Shown here one piece after another: positions 9,780-17,801 of a stretch of 64,000 nt of DNA (position 1 is the first letter of the stretch; each line of letters begins with the position of its first letter). The notes under the pieces are model-generated. The model worked only from the letters and a program-made list of their open reading frames with translations, was not told the DNA's origin and did no database searches. The position numbers and the translations under genes are program-made. The stretch is from Mucilaginibacter achroorhodeus. Its GTDB lineage: Bacteria; Bacteroidota; Bacteroidia; Sphingobacteriales; Sphingobacteriaceae. Where the stretch lies: positions 62,001-126,000 of the forward strand of contig NZ_VOEI01000005.1 of assembly GCF_007846095.1 (NCBI RefSeq), given 5' to 3'.

Positions 9780-11672
9780 ATGTCAACATTAGCAGTTCAC
9801 GATCACAGCGTAGCACATCACGAAGACGATCACGGACACCACCACCATAAAGAAACGTTCATCTCTAAATATATATTTAGTATGGACCACAAGATGATCG
9901 CAAAGCAATTCCTGATCACAGGTATTACTATGGCGGTTATCGCGATGATACTTTCGATCCTTTTCAGGATCCAGTTAGCTTATCCGGATAAAGCATTCCC
10001 ATTAATGGAAACATTATTAGGCCGTTTTGCTCCGGGTGGCCGTTTAGATTCAAACTTTTACCTGGCGCTGGTTACCATACACGGTACCATCATGGTATTC
10101 TTTGTACTAACTGCCGGTTTGAGCGGTACTTTCAGTAACCTGCTTATCCCTCTGCAATTAGGTGCCCGCGATATGGCATCACCATTTATGAACATGTTAT
10201 CATACTGGTTCTTCTTCTTAGCCAGCGCTATCATGCTTTCATCATTCCTTGTTCAAAAAGGCCCTGCCAGCGGTGGCTGGACGATATATCCACCTTTATC
10301 TGCTTTGCCTAAAGCAATGCCTGGTTCAGGTATGGGTATGACCTTGTGGTTAACAAGTATGGTGTTCTTTATCGCATCATCATTAATGGGTGGTATTAAC
10401 TACGTTAGTACAGTATTAAACATGCGTACCAAAGGTATGGACCTTTGGAAAATGCCTTTGACCATCTGGGCGTTTTTCCTTACTGCAGTATTAGGTATCC
10501 TATCATTCCCTGTACTTGTTGCGGGTGTGGTTTTGTTAATATTTGACCGCAGCTTTGGTACCAGCTTCTATCTGTCAGAGATCGTGCTGAACGGTACACA
10601 GGTACAGCCTTTTGAAGGTGGTAGCCCAATTTTATTCCAGCACTTGTTCTGGTTTCTTGGTCACCCTGAGGTATATATTGTAATTATGCCTGCAATGGGT
10701 ATTTCATCAGAAGTAATGTCTGTAAACTCACGTAAACCAATATTTGGTTACCATGCGATGGTTTACTCACTTATAGGTATCACCGTACTTTCATTCATCG
10801 TATGGGGGCACCACATGTTTGTTACGGGTATGAATCCGTTTCTGGGCGGTGTGTTCATGATCACCACACTGATCATCGCGGTGCCATCAGCAGTAAAAAC
10901 CTTTAACTGGTTGGCCACCTTATGGAGAGGTAACATCCGATTTACAGCAGCTATGCTGTTCGCTATCGGTATGGTGTCATTCTTTATTTCTGGTGGTATT
11001 ACCGGTATCTTCTTAGGTAATGCTGCATTGGATATTAACCTGCATGATACTTACTTCGTGGTAGCTCACTTCCACCTGGTAATGGGTTCTGCGGCGATAT
11101 TTGGTATGCTTGCCGGTGTTTACCACTGGTTCCCTAAAATGTTTGGTCGTATGATGAACGAGCGTTTAGGTTACCTGCACTTCTGGTTTACGTTTATCGG
11201 CGCTTACCTGGTGTTCTTCCCAATGCACTTTATGGGCTTGGATGGTGTACCGCGCCGTTACTACGCGTTCACAGAGTTTGAATCAATGAAGCAGTGGTTG
11301 TCAGTAAATACATTTATCACCTGGGCTGCTATTATGGCTGCTGTGGCACAATGTGCATTCCTGTTCAACTTCTTTTATTCGATATTCTTTGGTAAGAAAG
11401 CAACACAAAACCCATGGGAAGCAAATACGCTTGAGTGGACTGCACCTGTTGAGCACTTCCATGGTAACTGGCCGGGCGAGATCCCTGCAGTTTACCGTTG
11501 GCCATATGATTACAGTAAGCCTGGTGCCGAAGAGGATTACATTATGCAAACTGTACCGCTTTCACAAACCATGAGTTCTAACTTGCCGCATGACTTTGAA
11601 GATAACCCTACCGGTTTAGAAGAGCATAGCAAGTGGGTAAATACTCAGCAAAGCAACGAACAGGTTAAGTAA
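9780..11672 (+). CDS. coxA: Cytochrome c oxidase subunit I
   Basis: Catalytic subunit with the haem-copper centre, 630 residues and about twelve helices. The active-site helix reads FWFLGHPEVYIVIMP, with the His-Tyr cross-link pair and the K-channel Tyr of A-type oxidases. The CuB histidine pair is in VWGHHMF, and the haem ligands are in HDTYFVVAHFHLV. The cytoplasmic N-terminus is unusually rich in His and Asp (about ten His in the first 24 residues). Subunit II is 18 nt upstream. A 143-nt intergenic region with a structured repeat separates it from ctaA. Confidence 0.97.
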   Translation: MSTLAVHDHSVAHHEDDHGHHHHKETFISKYIFSMDHKMIAKQFLITGITMAVIAMILSILFRIQLAYPDKAFPLMETLLGRFAPGGRLDSNFYLALVTIHGTIMVFFVLTAGLSGTFSNLLIPLQLGARDMASPFMNMLSYWFFFLASAIMLSSFLVQKGPASGGWTIYPPLSALPKAMPGSGMGMTLWLTSMVFFIASSLMGGINYVSTVLNMRTKGMDLWKMPLTIWAFFLTAVLGILSFPVLVAGVVLLIFDRSFGTSFYLSEIVLNGTQVQPFEGGSPILFQHLFWFLGHPEVYIVIMPAMGISSEVMSVNSRKPIFGYHAMVYSLIGITVLSFIVWGHHMFVTGMNPFLGGVFMITTLIIAVPSAVKTFNWLATLWRGNIRFTAAMLFAIGMVSFFISGGITGIFLGNAALDINLHDTYFVVAHFHLVMGSAAIFGMLAGVYHWFPKMFGRMMNERLGYLHFWFTFIGAYLVFFPMHFMGLDGVPRRYYAFTEFESMKQWLSVNTFITWAAIMAAVAQCAFLFNFFYSIFFGKKATQNPWEANTLEWTAPVEHFHGNWPGEIPAVYRWPYDYSKPGAEEDYIMQTVPLSQTMSSNLPHDFEDNPTGLEEHSKWVNTQQSNEQVK

Positions 11673-11693
11673 TTATATCACAGCCTGATCTTT

Positions 11694-11798
11694 TTAGGGT
11701 ATCTGTTTAAGTCCTAAGTCTTAAGTGTTAAGTCCTGAGTTGTTAAACAGACTTTTGACTTTCAATTTTGAACTTTGCGACTTTAATAGATACCCTAA
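11694..11798. repeat. Heptad-phased palindromic intergenic element 1
   Basis: An 11-bp perfect inverted repeat (11694-11704 with 11788-11798) encloses a second one of 9 bp (11702-11710 with 11743-11751). Inside, the left arm at 11709-11743 is five successive 7-mers of the form AAGTCCT/AAGTCTT/AAGTGTT, and the right segment at 11750-11784 is five 7-mers of the form GACTTTT/GACTTTC. The left unit AAGTC is the reverse complement of GACTT. It is not coding. A repeat family or an mRNA structure between coxA and ctaA are the main readings. Confidence 0.7.
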
Positions 11799-11815
11799 TT
11801 TTTTAGAACATATAA

Positions 11816-12877
11816 ATGGGCATAAAAGCATCCGGAAATACCTTTATTAAAATAAACCTGATAACCATCATCCTGCTATTTGTACTGATACTGGCAGGTG
11901 GTGTGGTGCGCAGCACCGGATCAGGCATGGGTTGCCCGGATTGGCCTAAATGTTTTGGTCGTTACATACCGCCAACCAGCATATCAGAATTACCTGCCAA
12001 CTACAAGCAGGCTTATGTTGATAAGCGCCTGGCCAAGAACCAGCGATTTGCCAAAATGCTTGATGTGTTTGGGTATAGCCAATTAGCTATGCGTATACGC
12101 AACGATAAATCGATACTTATACCAGAAGACTTTAACACCGCCCGCACCTGGACGGAGTATATCAACCGGTTAATTGGAGCTATCTCCGGAGTGTTTTTAT
12201 TATTATGTGCTGTTTACTCCTTTAAGTATCGCAGAACCCAAAAGTTGATCATATTCCTGAGCATATTTAATGTGTTTCTGGTTGGTTTTCAAGCTTGGTT
12301 AGGCTCTATAGTGGTATCAACAAATTTAGTAGCCTGGATAGTTACCGTACACATGTTGCTGGCACTGGCAATATTAGCCATTAGCATCAGTACCTATCAC
12401 ATGGCAAAAGTACAGGGCCGTTATAAAGTTACCGTTAAGCCAATGGTTGCGGTGCTTACGCTGATTGTTTTAGCGATAAGCATATTGCAGATAACCTTTG
12501 GTACTGAAGTACGCGAAAAGGTTGATGCTGTGGCAACTCACCTCGAAGGCAGTTATCGGGACAGTTGGGTTGCCAAAGCTGGTGATATTTTCACCCAGCA
12601 CAGAGATGTAGCAGTTATTGTGTTGATATTGAACGTGGTTTTATATGCTTTAATACGCAGAAGTTTTAACAGGCACGCTATACAGCAGCAGTTAATGAGC
12701 TTTACTTTTTTAATGATAATGCTGCAAATAATCACCGGTATATTTCTTTCATACTTTGCCTTACCGCCATTTGCGCAGGCAACGCATATTGTACTGGCCA
12801 GCTTAATGTTTGGCTCACAGTTTTATTTGTTGCTTAATTTGTTCAGATCAGAAAACGTACAGGGGGCAGGGCAATGA
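11816..12877 (+). CDS. ctaA: Haem A synthase (COX15/CtaA family)
   Basis: Converts haem O to haem A for the oxidase. It is an eight-helix membrane protein of 353 residues. The first helix ends in the family signature GGVVRSTGSGMGCPDWPKCFG, including the Cys pair. Haem-ligand histidines are seen in VTVHMLL, FTQHRDVAV and QATHIVLAS. The central insert between helices 1 and 2 is long, as is usual in Bacteroidota. The stop codon overlaps the ctaB start as ATGA, so the two haem-modifying enzymes are translationally coupled. Confidence 0.94.
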   Translation: MGIKASGNTFIKINLITIILLFVLILAGGVVRSTGSGMGCPDWPKCFGRYIPPTSISELPANYKQAYVDKRLAKNQRFAKMLDVFGYSQLAMRIRNDKSILIPEDFNTARTWTEYINRLIGAISGVFLLLCAVYSFKYRRTQKLIIFLSIFNVFLVGFQAWLGSIVVSTNLVAWIVTVHMLLALAILAISISTYHMAKVQGRYKVTVKPMVAVLTLIVLAISILQITFGTEVREKVDAVATHLEGSYRDSWVAKAGDIFTQHRDVAVIVLILNVVLYALIRRSFNRHAIQQQLMSFTFLMIMLQIITGIFLSYFALPPFAQATHIVLASLMFGSQFYLLLNLFRSENVQGAGQ

Positions 12878-13767
12878 AGGGAAGTGATTTTTCAAAACTG
12901 ATAAAAACGCGCTTAACCTTTATGGTTACGTTTTCAGCGTCGATATCTTTTATCATAGCCGTAAAAGCCAATGGAGGTAATACATGGGGAGCGCTTTACA
13001 GTACCACCATGTGGATGAACTGGGTTAAACTTGTTGTTGGCGGCTTCTTGGTAACATCAGCGGCCAACTGTTTTAATGAAGTTATCGAAGTGCGGTTTGA
13101 CAGGTTAATGAAGCGCACCATGGACAGGCCAATGCCAGCAGGCCGCATGACAACCGGGCAAGGTTTGGTTTTAGGCATGGGCATGGGCATACTGGGTACC
13201 TATTTGTTAGGTTCGCTTAACTTGTTAACGGGGTTGTTATCGGTATTCTCGATAGTTTTATATGCCTTTGCCTATACACCGTTAAAAAGAGTGAACGGTT
13301 TCATCGCAGTTTTTGTAGGTGCAATCCCCGGAGCATTACCCGCACTAATAGGGTATGTTGCCGGCCAGCCTCACGGCAGGATAGATCAGATCGCTATTAT
13401 TTTATTCATGATACAGTTTGTGTGGCAGTTTGTGCACTTCTGGGCCATAGCATGGGTTTTGGATGACGATTACAAATTAGCCGGTTTCCGTTTGCTGCCA
13501 ACAGCCAAACGTGATAAAACCAGCGCGTTGATCACATTTGTATTTGCAGTGGTGTTGGTGCCTGTAAGTTTATTGCCAACTATTTATGGCTATGGTGGTT
13601 ACTATGTAGGTGGCGTATCGCTGCTGATGAGTTTGATATTTTTATATCAGGCGTTTAACCTTTTACGCACGCTTGAAGTGAAAGCGGCGCGTACATTGAT
13701 GTTCGGTTCTTTTTATTATCTGCCCATTGTGCAGTTAATGTTTTTATTTGATTTTATAGCAAAATGA
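12874..13767 (+). CDS. ctaB: Protohaem IX farnesyltransferase (haem O synthase)
   Basis: UbiA-family prenyltransferase that makes haem O from haem B and farnesyl diphosphate in the membrane. The 297-residue protein has about eight to nine helices. The first Asp-rich-type motif is seen as NCFNEVIEVRFDRLMKRT(M)DRP near residues 65-85, and the second as WVLDDDYKLAGFRLLP near 192. It lies between ctaA and the subunit III-type gene, overlapping each by 4 nt. Confidence 0.94.
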   Translation: MKGSDFSKLIKTRLTFMVTFSASISFIIAVKANGGNTWGALYSTTMWMNWVKLVVGGFLVTSAANCFNEVIEVRFDRLMKRTMDRPMPAGRMTTGQGLVLGMGMGILGTYLLGSLNLLTGLLSVFSIVLYAFAYTPLKRVNGFIAVFVGAIPGALPALIGYVAGQPHGRIDQIAIILFMIQFVWQFVHFWAIAWVLDDDYKLAGFRLLPTAKRDKTSALITFVFAVVLVPVSLLPTIYGYGGYYVGGVSLLMSLIFLYQAFNLLRTLEVKAARTLMFGSFYYLPIVQLMFLFDFIAK

Positions 13768-14345
13768 TGGCTCAGATACAGCAAGAAGATAAATTAAACC
13801 TGGCGCCTAAAAAGTTTAACATGTGGGTATTCATATTCACATCTTTCATGTTTTTTGCGGCGTTAACAAGTGGTTTTATTGTTTACGCGGGTGGTGGTAA
13901 ACACAGCTTAAATTTTAAAATGCCGCCGATTTTTTTATACAGCACCATTATTATTGCTGCCAGCAGTATTACCATGTTTATGGCATCGCAGGCAGCTAAA
14001 AGGCTGCAGTTTGCAAAGCAGCGGCTGTACCTTTGGCTTACTATTGGTTTAGGTACAGCGTTTTTGGTAGTACAGGTTTATGCATGGCTAATTCTGTTAC
14101 CTTCAATGGGTGTCTATTTCAGCAATCCCAATGCATCACAATCATTCGTATATGTATTTATATGGATGCACCTTTTACACATTTTAGCAGGCTTATTACT
14201 CTTAATCAACACACTTATCCGCAGCTACAAGAATGTAGCGCAGGTTAAAAATTTGTTTAGTATGCAGATGTCCTCAATATTTTGGCATTTTGTCGATATT
14301 ATATGGATTTATCTGTATGTTTTTTTACTTTTGAACCAATATTAA
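13764..14345 (+). CDS. Haem-copper oxidase subunit III-like protein, short paralogue
   Basis: Five-helix membrane protein of 193 residues of the cytochrome c oxidase subunit III family. The C-terminal signature IFWHFVDIIWIYLYVFLLL matches the WHFVD motif of subunit III. It is shorter than the adjacent paralogue and lacks the first helices of seven-helix subunit III. The start could be 13764 (ATGATG) or the next codon at 13767; the first overlaps ctaB as ATGA. It precedes the longer subunit III by 7 nt. Which of the two is stoichiometric in the oxidase is not evident from sequence. Confidence 0.9.
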   Translation: MMAQIQQEDKLNLAPKKFNMWVFIFTSFMFFAALTSGFIVYAGGGKHSLNFKMPPIFLYSTIIIAASSITMFMASQAAKRLQFAKQRLYLWLTIGLGTAFLVVQVYAWLILLPSMGVYFSNPNASQSFVYVFIWMHLLHILAGLLLLINTLIRSYKNVAQVKNLFSMQMSSIFWHFVDIIWIYLYVFLLLNQY

Positions 14346-14352
14346 AAACACA

Positions 14353-15063
14353 ATGAGTGCACAAGTATCTTCTATTGATGAATTAAAAACTACGCCGTGG
14401 GCTGGTGGTAAATCACCGTTCAATGTTGAGTATGGCAAAATGATGATGTGGTTCTTCCTGTTATCAGATGCATTCACATTCTCATCATTGCTTATCGCAT
14501 ACGGCGCCCTTCGTTTCAGCGCACACACCTGGCCAATGGCCGACCTGATATTCCAGTCTGTACCGGGCATGATAGATCATGGTGCACCGCTTGTGTTTGT
14601 GGGTATCATGACATTTATCCTCATCCTTAGCTCTGTAACAATGGTATTGGCTGTAGAGGCCGGTCACCGTATGGCAAAGAAAGAGGTTGTTGGGTGGATG
14701 ATTGCTACCGTTATCGGTGGTTTTATGTTCCTGGGTTGTCAGGCCTTAGAGTGGAGTCACTTACATCACGAAGGTTTCTGGTGGGGCAGCATTCCGCATG
14801 AATTAGGCGAATATTTTAAAGCTAAAAAAGACATATCGGCAGTTAGCACCCAGCAGTTTGCCAACCTGTTCTTCACTATCACAGGTTTCCATGGTTTCCA
14901 CGTTTTTAGCGGGGTTATCATCAACATCATTATTACCATCAACGTTTTAGCTGGTACCTACGAGAAACGTGGCAGCTATTTAATGATAGAAAAAGTAGGC
15001 CTTTACTGGCACTTTGTAGATTTGGTTTGGGTATTCGTATTTACCTTCTTCTATTTAGTTTAA
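14353..15063 (+). CDS. coxC: Cytochrome c oxidase subunit III
   Basis: Second and longer subunit III paralogue of 236 residues with about five to six helices. It has the family features FFLLSDAFTFSSLLIAYGALR near residue 35, the TGFHGFHVFSGVI stretch near 180 and the C-terminal YWHFVDLVWVFVFTFFYL. A hydrophilic loop of about 45 residues (QALEWSHLHHEGFWWGSIPHELGEYF...) separates helices. It is flanked by the short paralogue and subunit IV in a consistent oxidase operon. Confidence 0.94.
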   Translation: MSAQVSSIDELKTTPWAGGKSPFNVEYGKMMMWFFLLSDAFTFSSLLIAYGALRFSAHTWPMADLIFQSVPGMIDHGAPLVFVGIMTFILILSSVTMVLAVEAGHRMAKKEVVGWMIATVIGGFMFLGCQALEWSHLHHEGFWWGSIPHELGEYFKAKKDISAVSTQQFANLFFTITGFHGFHVFSGVIINIIITINVLAGTYEKRGSYLMIEKVGLYWHFVDLVWVFVFTFFYLV

Positions 15064-15083
15064 TTTTATAATTACAAGATATC

Positions 15084-15431
15084 ATGTCATCACAACATAC
15101 AGAAGAACTTCACCAAGACGAGCACCACGGTGAAGGAATGACCAAAGGCAGGATCCTCAAAGTAGCCGGTATATTATCAGCTATTACTGCGGTAGAATTC
15201 TTTATTGCGCTGTACCTTGTACCGCACGATATTATGCCTTTGCACATCGCTAACCCAATATACATTGTGTTAACGTTATTTAAAGCATTTTACATCGTTG
15301 CGTTTTTTATGCACTTAAAGTTTGAGCGCATAGGCTTAATGATCGCCATTATTGTTCCGATCTTGTTCATCATCGGTTTGATATTGGTACTTACCAATGA
15401 AAGCCATTACTGGATTGACCTGAGGGGATAA
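15084..15431 (+). CDS. coxD: Cytochrome c oxidase subunit IV
   Basis: Small three-helix membrane protein of 115 residues, of the prokaryotic subunit IV family. A charged His-rich N-terminus is followed by GILSAITAVEFFIALYLV, then LFKAFYIVAFFMHLKFE and a final helix. The FYIVAFFMHLKFE stretch is family-typical. Its stop TAA overlaps the sco start codon by one base (TAATG). Confidence 0.92.
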   Translation: MSSQHTEELHQDEHHGEGMTKGRILKVAGILSAITAVEFFIALYLVPHDIMPLHIANPIYIVLTLFKAFYIVAFFMHLKFERIGLMIAIIVPILFIIGLILVLTNESHYWIDLRG

Positions 15432-16132
15432 TGCGCAAAGCTTCTTTTACGAAAAAGATACTGATCCTGGTAGCCATATTAGCGTTACCGGGATTTTTAT
15501 ATTATTTACTAACTGCAAAAGGCAAAAACCGGTATAAACCGCTGCCATTTTACGGCCCTAAGGAGGTAGCGAAAACCGGCCACAAGTTTCATGGTAAATA
15601 CATACCTGATACTATTTATCACAAGCTTGCTGACTTTGAGCTTACCGACCAGAACGGTAAAGAAGTTTCTTTTAAGAACTTTGATAAAAAGATATTTATC
15701 GCCAATTTCTTTTATACCGGCTGCCCAACAGTTTGCAACACGGTGAACAAGAATGTAAGCGAACTAGTATATGCCTACCGCAAAAACCCTATGGTGTACT
15801 TCCTGACTATCACGGTTGATCCTGATAAAGACAAGCCGGCGGTGTTAAAGGATTATGCCAGGCAGTTTGAAGTAACCAATAAGTGGTTGTTCCTAACTGG
15901 CGATACAACATCAATTTACGGCTTAGCCCGTAAAGGTTTCCTGGTTGACGCGCTGAAGGTACCCGGTAAAGATGAGTTTATCTACAGCGACAAGCTTATT
16001 TTGATAGATGCTGAGAAACGAATTCGCGGATATTACTCCGGCACTACCAACACCGATATCACGAAGCTGAACGATGAGATAAAAGTACAGATAGCAGAGG
16101 AACTGCGAAAAGTAGATAAAGCGCTTTATTAA
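15431..16132 (+). CDS. SCO1/SenC-family copper chaperone, copper-ligand His replaced by Tyr
   Basis: Membrane-anchored thioredoxin-fold protein that normally metallates CuA of subunit II. An N-terminal anchor helix (about residues 10-27) is followed by the SCO domain. The copper-binding CXXXC is intact at C98-C102 (CPTVC). The third SCO ligand, a His normally found in the IHS...LID-type strand, falls on Tyr185 (IYSDKLILID, codon TAC at 15983-15985), one transition away from a His codon. Position in the oxidase operon fits CuA assembly. The substitution suggests altered metal affinity, a thiol-redox role, or use of another ligand. Confidence 0.92.
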   Translation: MRKASFTKKILILVAILALPGFLYYLLTAKGKNRYKPLPFYGPKEVAKTGHKFHGKYIPDTIYHKLADFELTDQNGKEVSFKNFDKKIFIANFFYTGCPTVCNTVNKNVSELVYAYRKNPMVYFLTITVDPDKDKPAVLKDYARQFEVTNKWLFLTGDTTSIYGLARKGFLVDALKVPGKDEFIYSDKLILIDAEKRIRGYYSGTTNTDITKLNDEIKVQIAEELRKVDKALY

Positions 16133-16214
16133 GATAAAAGATATTTGGATAAAGGAGAAAAGATTACTATGATAACAAGTAGGGGTGTCTTTTGTCTTTC
16201 ATCTTTTCTCGATA
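16131..16214. repeat. Heptad-phased palindromic intergenic element 2
   Basis: The intergenic region after sco starts with 7-mers AAGATAA, AAGATAT, TTGGATA, AAGGAGA, AAAGATT (16131-16165) and ends with GTCTTTT, GTCTTTC, ATCTTTT, CTCGATA (16187-16214). A perfect 10-bp inverted repeat pairs 16155-16164 with 16201-16210. The architecture mirrors the element after coxA although the unit sequence differs. It overlaps any upstream-extended start of the next gene. Confidence 0.55.
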
Positions 16215-16225
16215 TATCATCTAAA

Positions 16226-16801
16226 ATGACTGATAAATTTATATTTCGATTTGTAGCCGGTATAACAATTTTTGTAATTGCCGTGGTTGTAGTTTTGAAC
16301 AGGCATCTAATACCCGGCCCGGCAACGCCACCGGCCTTCACACCTTATTTGCCTCTGATAAATGCTGTGTTGAACGGTACCTGCAGCTTGTTGTTGTTAC
16401 TTTCGCTTTACTTTATAAAGCAGGGTAATATTGCTTTACACAAGCGTATAAATATCCTCACATTCTGCTTGTCATCTTTATTCCTGGTGTCTTATATTCT
16501 GTTTCACTACCTAATGCGTAACGATACCCTGTATGGCGACGCTAATGGAGACGGTGTATTATCAGCTGCTGAGAAGGCAACTGCGGGTACCTCAAGAAGC
16601 ATTTACCTGGCTATATTAGTGCCGCATATTGTGTTAGCCGCGGGTGTATTACCCCTAATATTGCTAAGCTTTTACCGCGGATTACAAATGCAGGTAGAAA
16701 AACATAAGAAATTGGTCCGCTGGACGTTTCCATTATGGCTATTCGTTACAATATCAGGCGTTGTTGTATATTTGATGATAAAACCGTACTACCACTTTTA
16801 A
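16226..16801 (+). CDS. DUF420 membrane protein with an EF-hand-like loop
   Basis: Five-helix membrane protein of 191 residues of the DUF420 family, often encoded beside cytochrome oxidase and SCO genes and presumed to aid oxidase assembly. An open frame extends upstream to 16145, but that part reads through the repeat-like intergenic element; ATG 16226 (MTDKFIFRF) starts just before the first helix and is preferred. Conserved His are seen in NIALHKRINI, ILFHYLMR, LVPHIVLA and VEKHKKLVRWTFPLWL. Between helices 3 and 4 lies DANGDGVLSAAE, a complete 12-residue EF-hand calcium loop pattern. Confidence 0.88.
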   Translation: MTDKFIFRFVAGITIFVIAVVVVLNRHLIPGPATPPAFTPYLPLINAVLNGTCSLLLLLSLYFIKQGNIALHKRINILTFCLSSLFLVSYILFHYLMRNDTLYGDANGDGVLSAAEKATAGTSRSIYLAILVPHIVLAAGVLPLILLSFYRGLQMQVEKHKKLVRWTFPLWLFVTISGVVVYLMIKPYYHF

Positions 16802-16811
16802 TTGGTGTGTT

Positions 16812-17093
16812 ATGAAAAAGAAATTGAAGTTCTTATTCGTTTTGTTTGTTTTTGGGTTAATGATAACTGCAACTGTTCCTGTAAAAGCACAATGTGCTAT
16901 GTGTACGGCAACGGTTGAAACAAACTCTGAGAACGGTGGGGCACAGGCCAAGGGCTTAAACAAAGGTATCATGTACCTGCTGGCCGCACCCTATTTAGCT
17001 ATAGGTGTTTTGGGCTTTATATGGTACAAAAAATACCGCCGTAAAAATGTTGATCTAACCAACATGCCCAACCAGAAACTTAACTTAAACTAA
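16812..17093 (+). CDS. Small membrane protein with CAMC motif
   Basis: A 93-residue protein with a cleavable signal peptide ending VKAQ, then CAMCTATVE immediately after the predicted cleavage site, a short linker rich in Gly/Asn, one membrane helix (about residues 50-70) and a basic tail. Similar small proteins sit beside SCO/DUF420 genes in other Bacteroidota as far as I recall. The exposed CXXC-type pair could bind metal or act in thiol exchange, but no function is established. Spacing of 10 nt to the DUF420 gene supports co-expression. Confidence 0.8.
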   Translation: MKKKLKFLFVLFVFGLMITATVPVKAQCAMCTATVETNSENGGAQAKGLNKGIMYLLAAPYLAIGVLGFIWYKKYRRKNVDLTNMPNQKLNLN

Positions 17094-17116
17094 GCAACCT
17101 GCCAACAGCTTTTGAA

Positions 17117-17782
17117 ATGATACAAACCCAAACGCTGACCTTTTTAAAAGAACTGGTAGAAAATAATGATCGTGAGTGGTTTCAGGAGAACAAGGAGCGT
17201 TACGAAGCTGCCCGTGAAAATGTTATCGCTTTTACTGCAAAAATACTTGAAGGACTGCACAAAATTGATCCTGCCGTAAGCGCCGATCTTGACCCGAAAA
17301 AATGCGTGATGCGGATTTATCGCGATATACGCTTTAGTAAAAATAAACTTCCTTATAAAAATAATTTCGGCGTAAGTTTTCCAACCCAGGGAAGTAAAAA
17401 TGGCGGGGTAGAATACTACCTGCATATACAGCCGGGTGGCAAGTCGTTTATAGCCGGTGGCTATTGGATGCCAGAAGCTGAACATCTGAAAGCTATCCGC
17501 CAGGAGATCGATTACAATGCCGATGATCTTAAAAAGGTCATAGATGACAAAGAGTTTATCAAACTTTTTGGCGAGTTCCGCAAGCAGGATCAATTAAAAA
17601 CTACACCGAAGGGTTACGATGCAGATAATGAAAATATCGATCTGCTTAAACTTAAAAGTTTTATTGCCTGGCATCCGCTTACCGATAAAGAAATAACATC
17701 AAATAAAGCGGTTGATCAAATATTAAAAGCAGTAACCAAGCTTTATCCAATGAACGTATTTCTTCGCAACGCGTTAGCCTGA
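17117..17782 (+). CDS. DUF2461 family protein
   Basis: A 221-residue cytosolic protein of the DUF2461/TIGR02453 family. Recognisable features are FLKELVENNDREWFQENKERYE at the N-terminus, MRIYRDIRFSKNKLPYKNNFGVSF in the middle and GGVEYYLHIQPGGKSFIAGGYW afterwards. The family is widespread in Bacteroidota and has no proven biochemical role. It lies 23 nt after the small membrane protein and 19 nt before the OmpA-like gene. Confidence 0.9.
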   Translation: MIQTQTLTFLKELVENNDREWFQENKERYEAARENVIAFTAKILEGLHKIDPAVSADLDPKKCVMRIYRDIRFSKNKLPYKNNFGVSFPTQGSKNGGVEYYLHIQPGGKSFIAGGYWMPEAEHLKAIRQEIDYNADDLKKVIDDKEFIKLFGEFRKQDQLKTTPKGYDADNENIDLLKLKSFIAWHPLTDKEITSNKAVDQILKAVTKLYPMNVFLRNALA

Positions 17783-17801
17783 TCTTTTAATCTATTCTAA
17801 A

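Noticed and set aside
16145..16225. Upstream start for the DUF420 gene
   Set aside because: The extra 27 residues are translated from the repeat-like intergenic element and do not look like protein; ATG 16226 is directly before the first helix.
17144..17593. 149-codon minus-strand frame inside the DUF2461 gene
   Set aside because: Antisense shadow; the plus-strand frame has clear family motifs.
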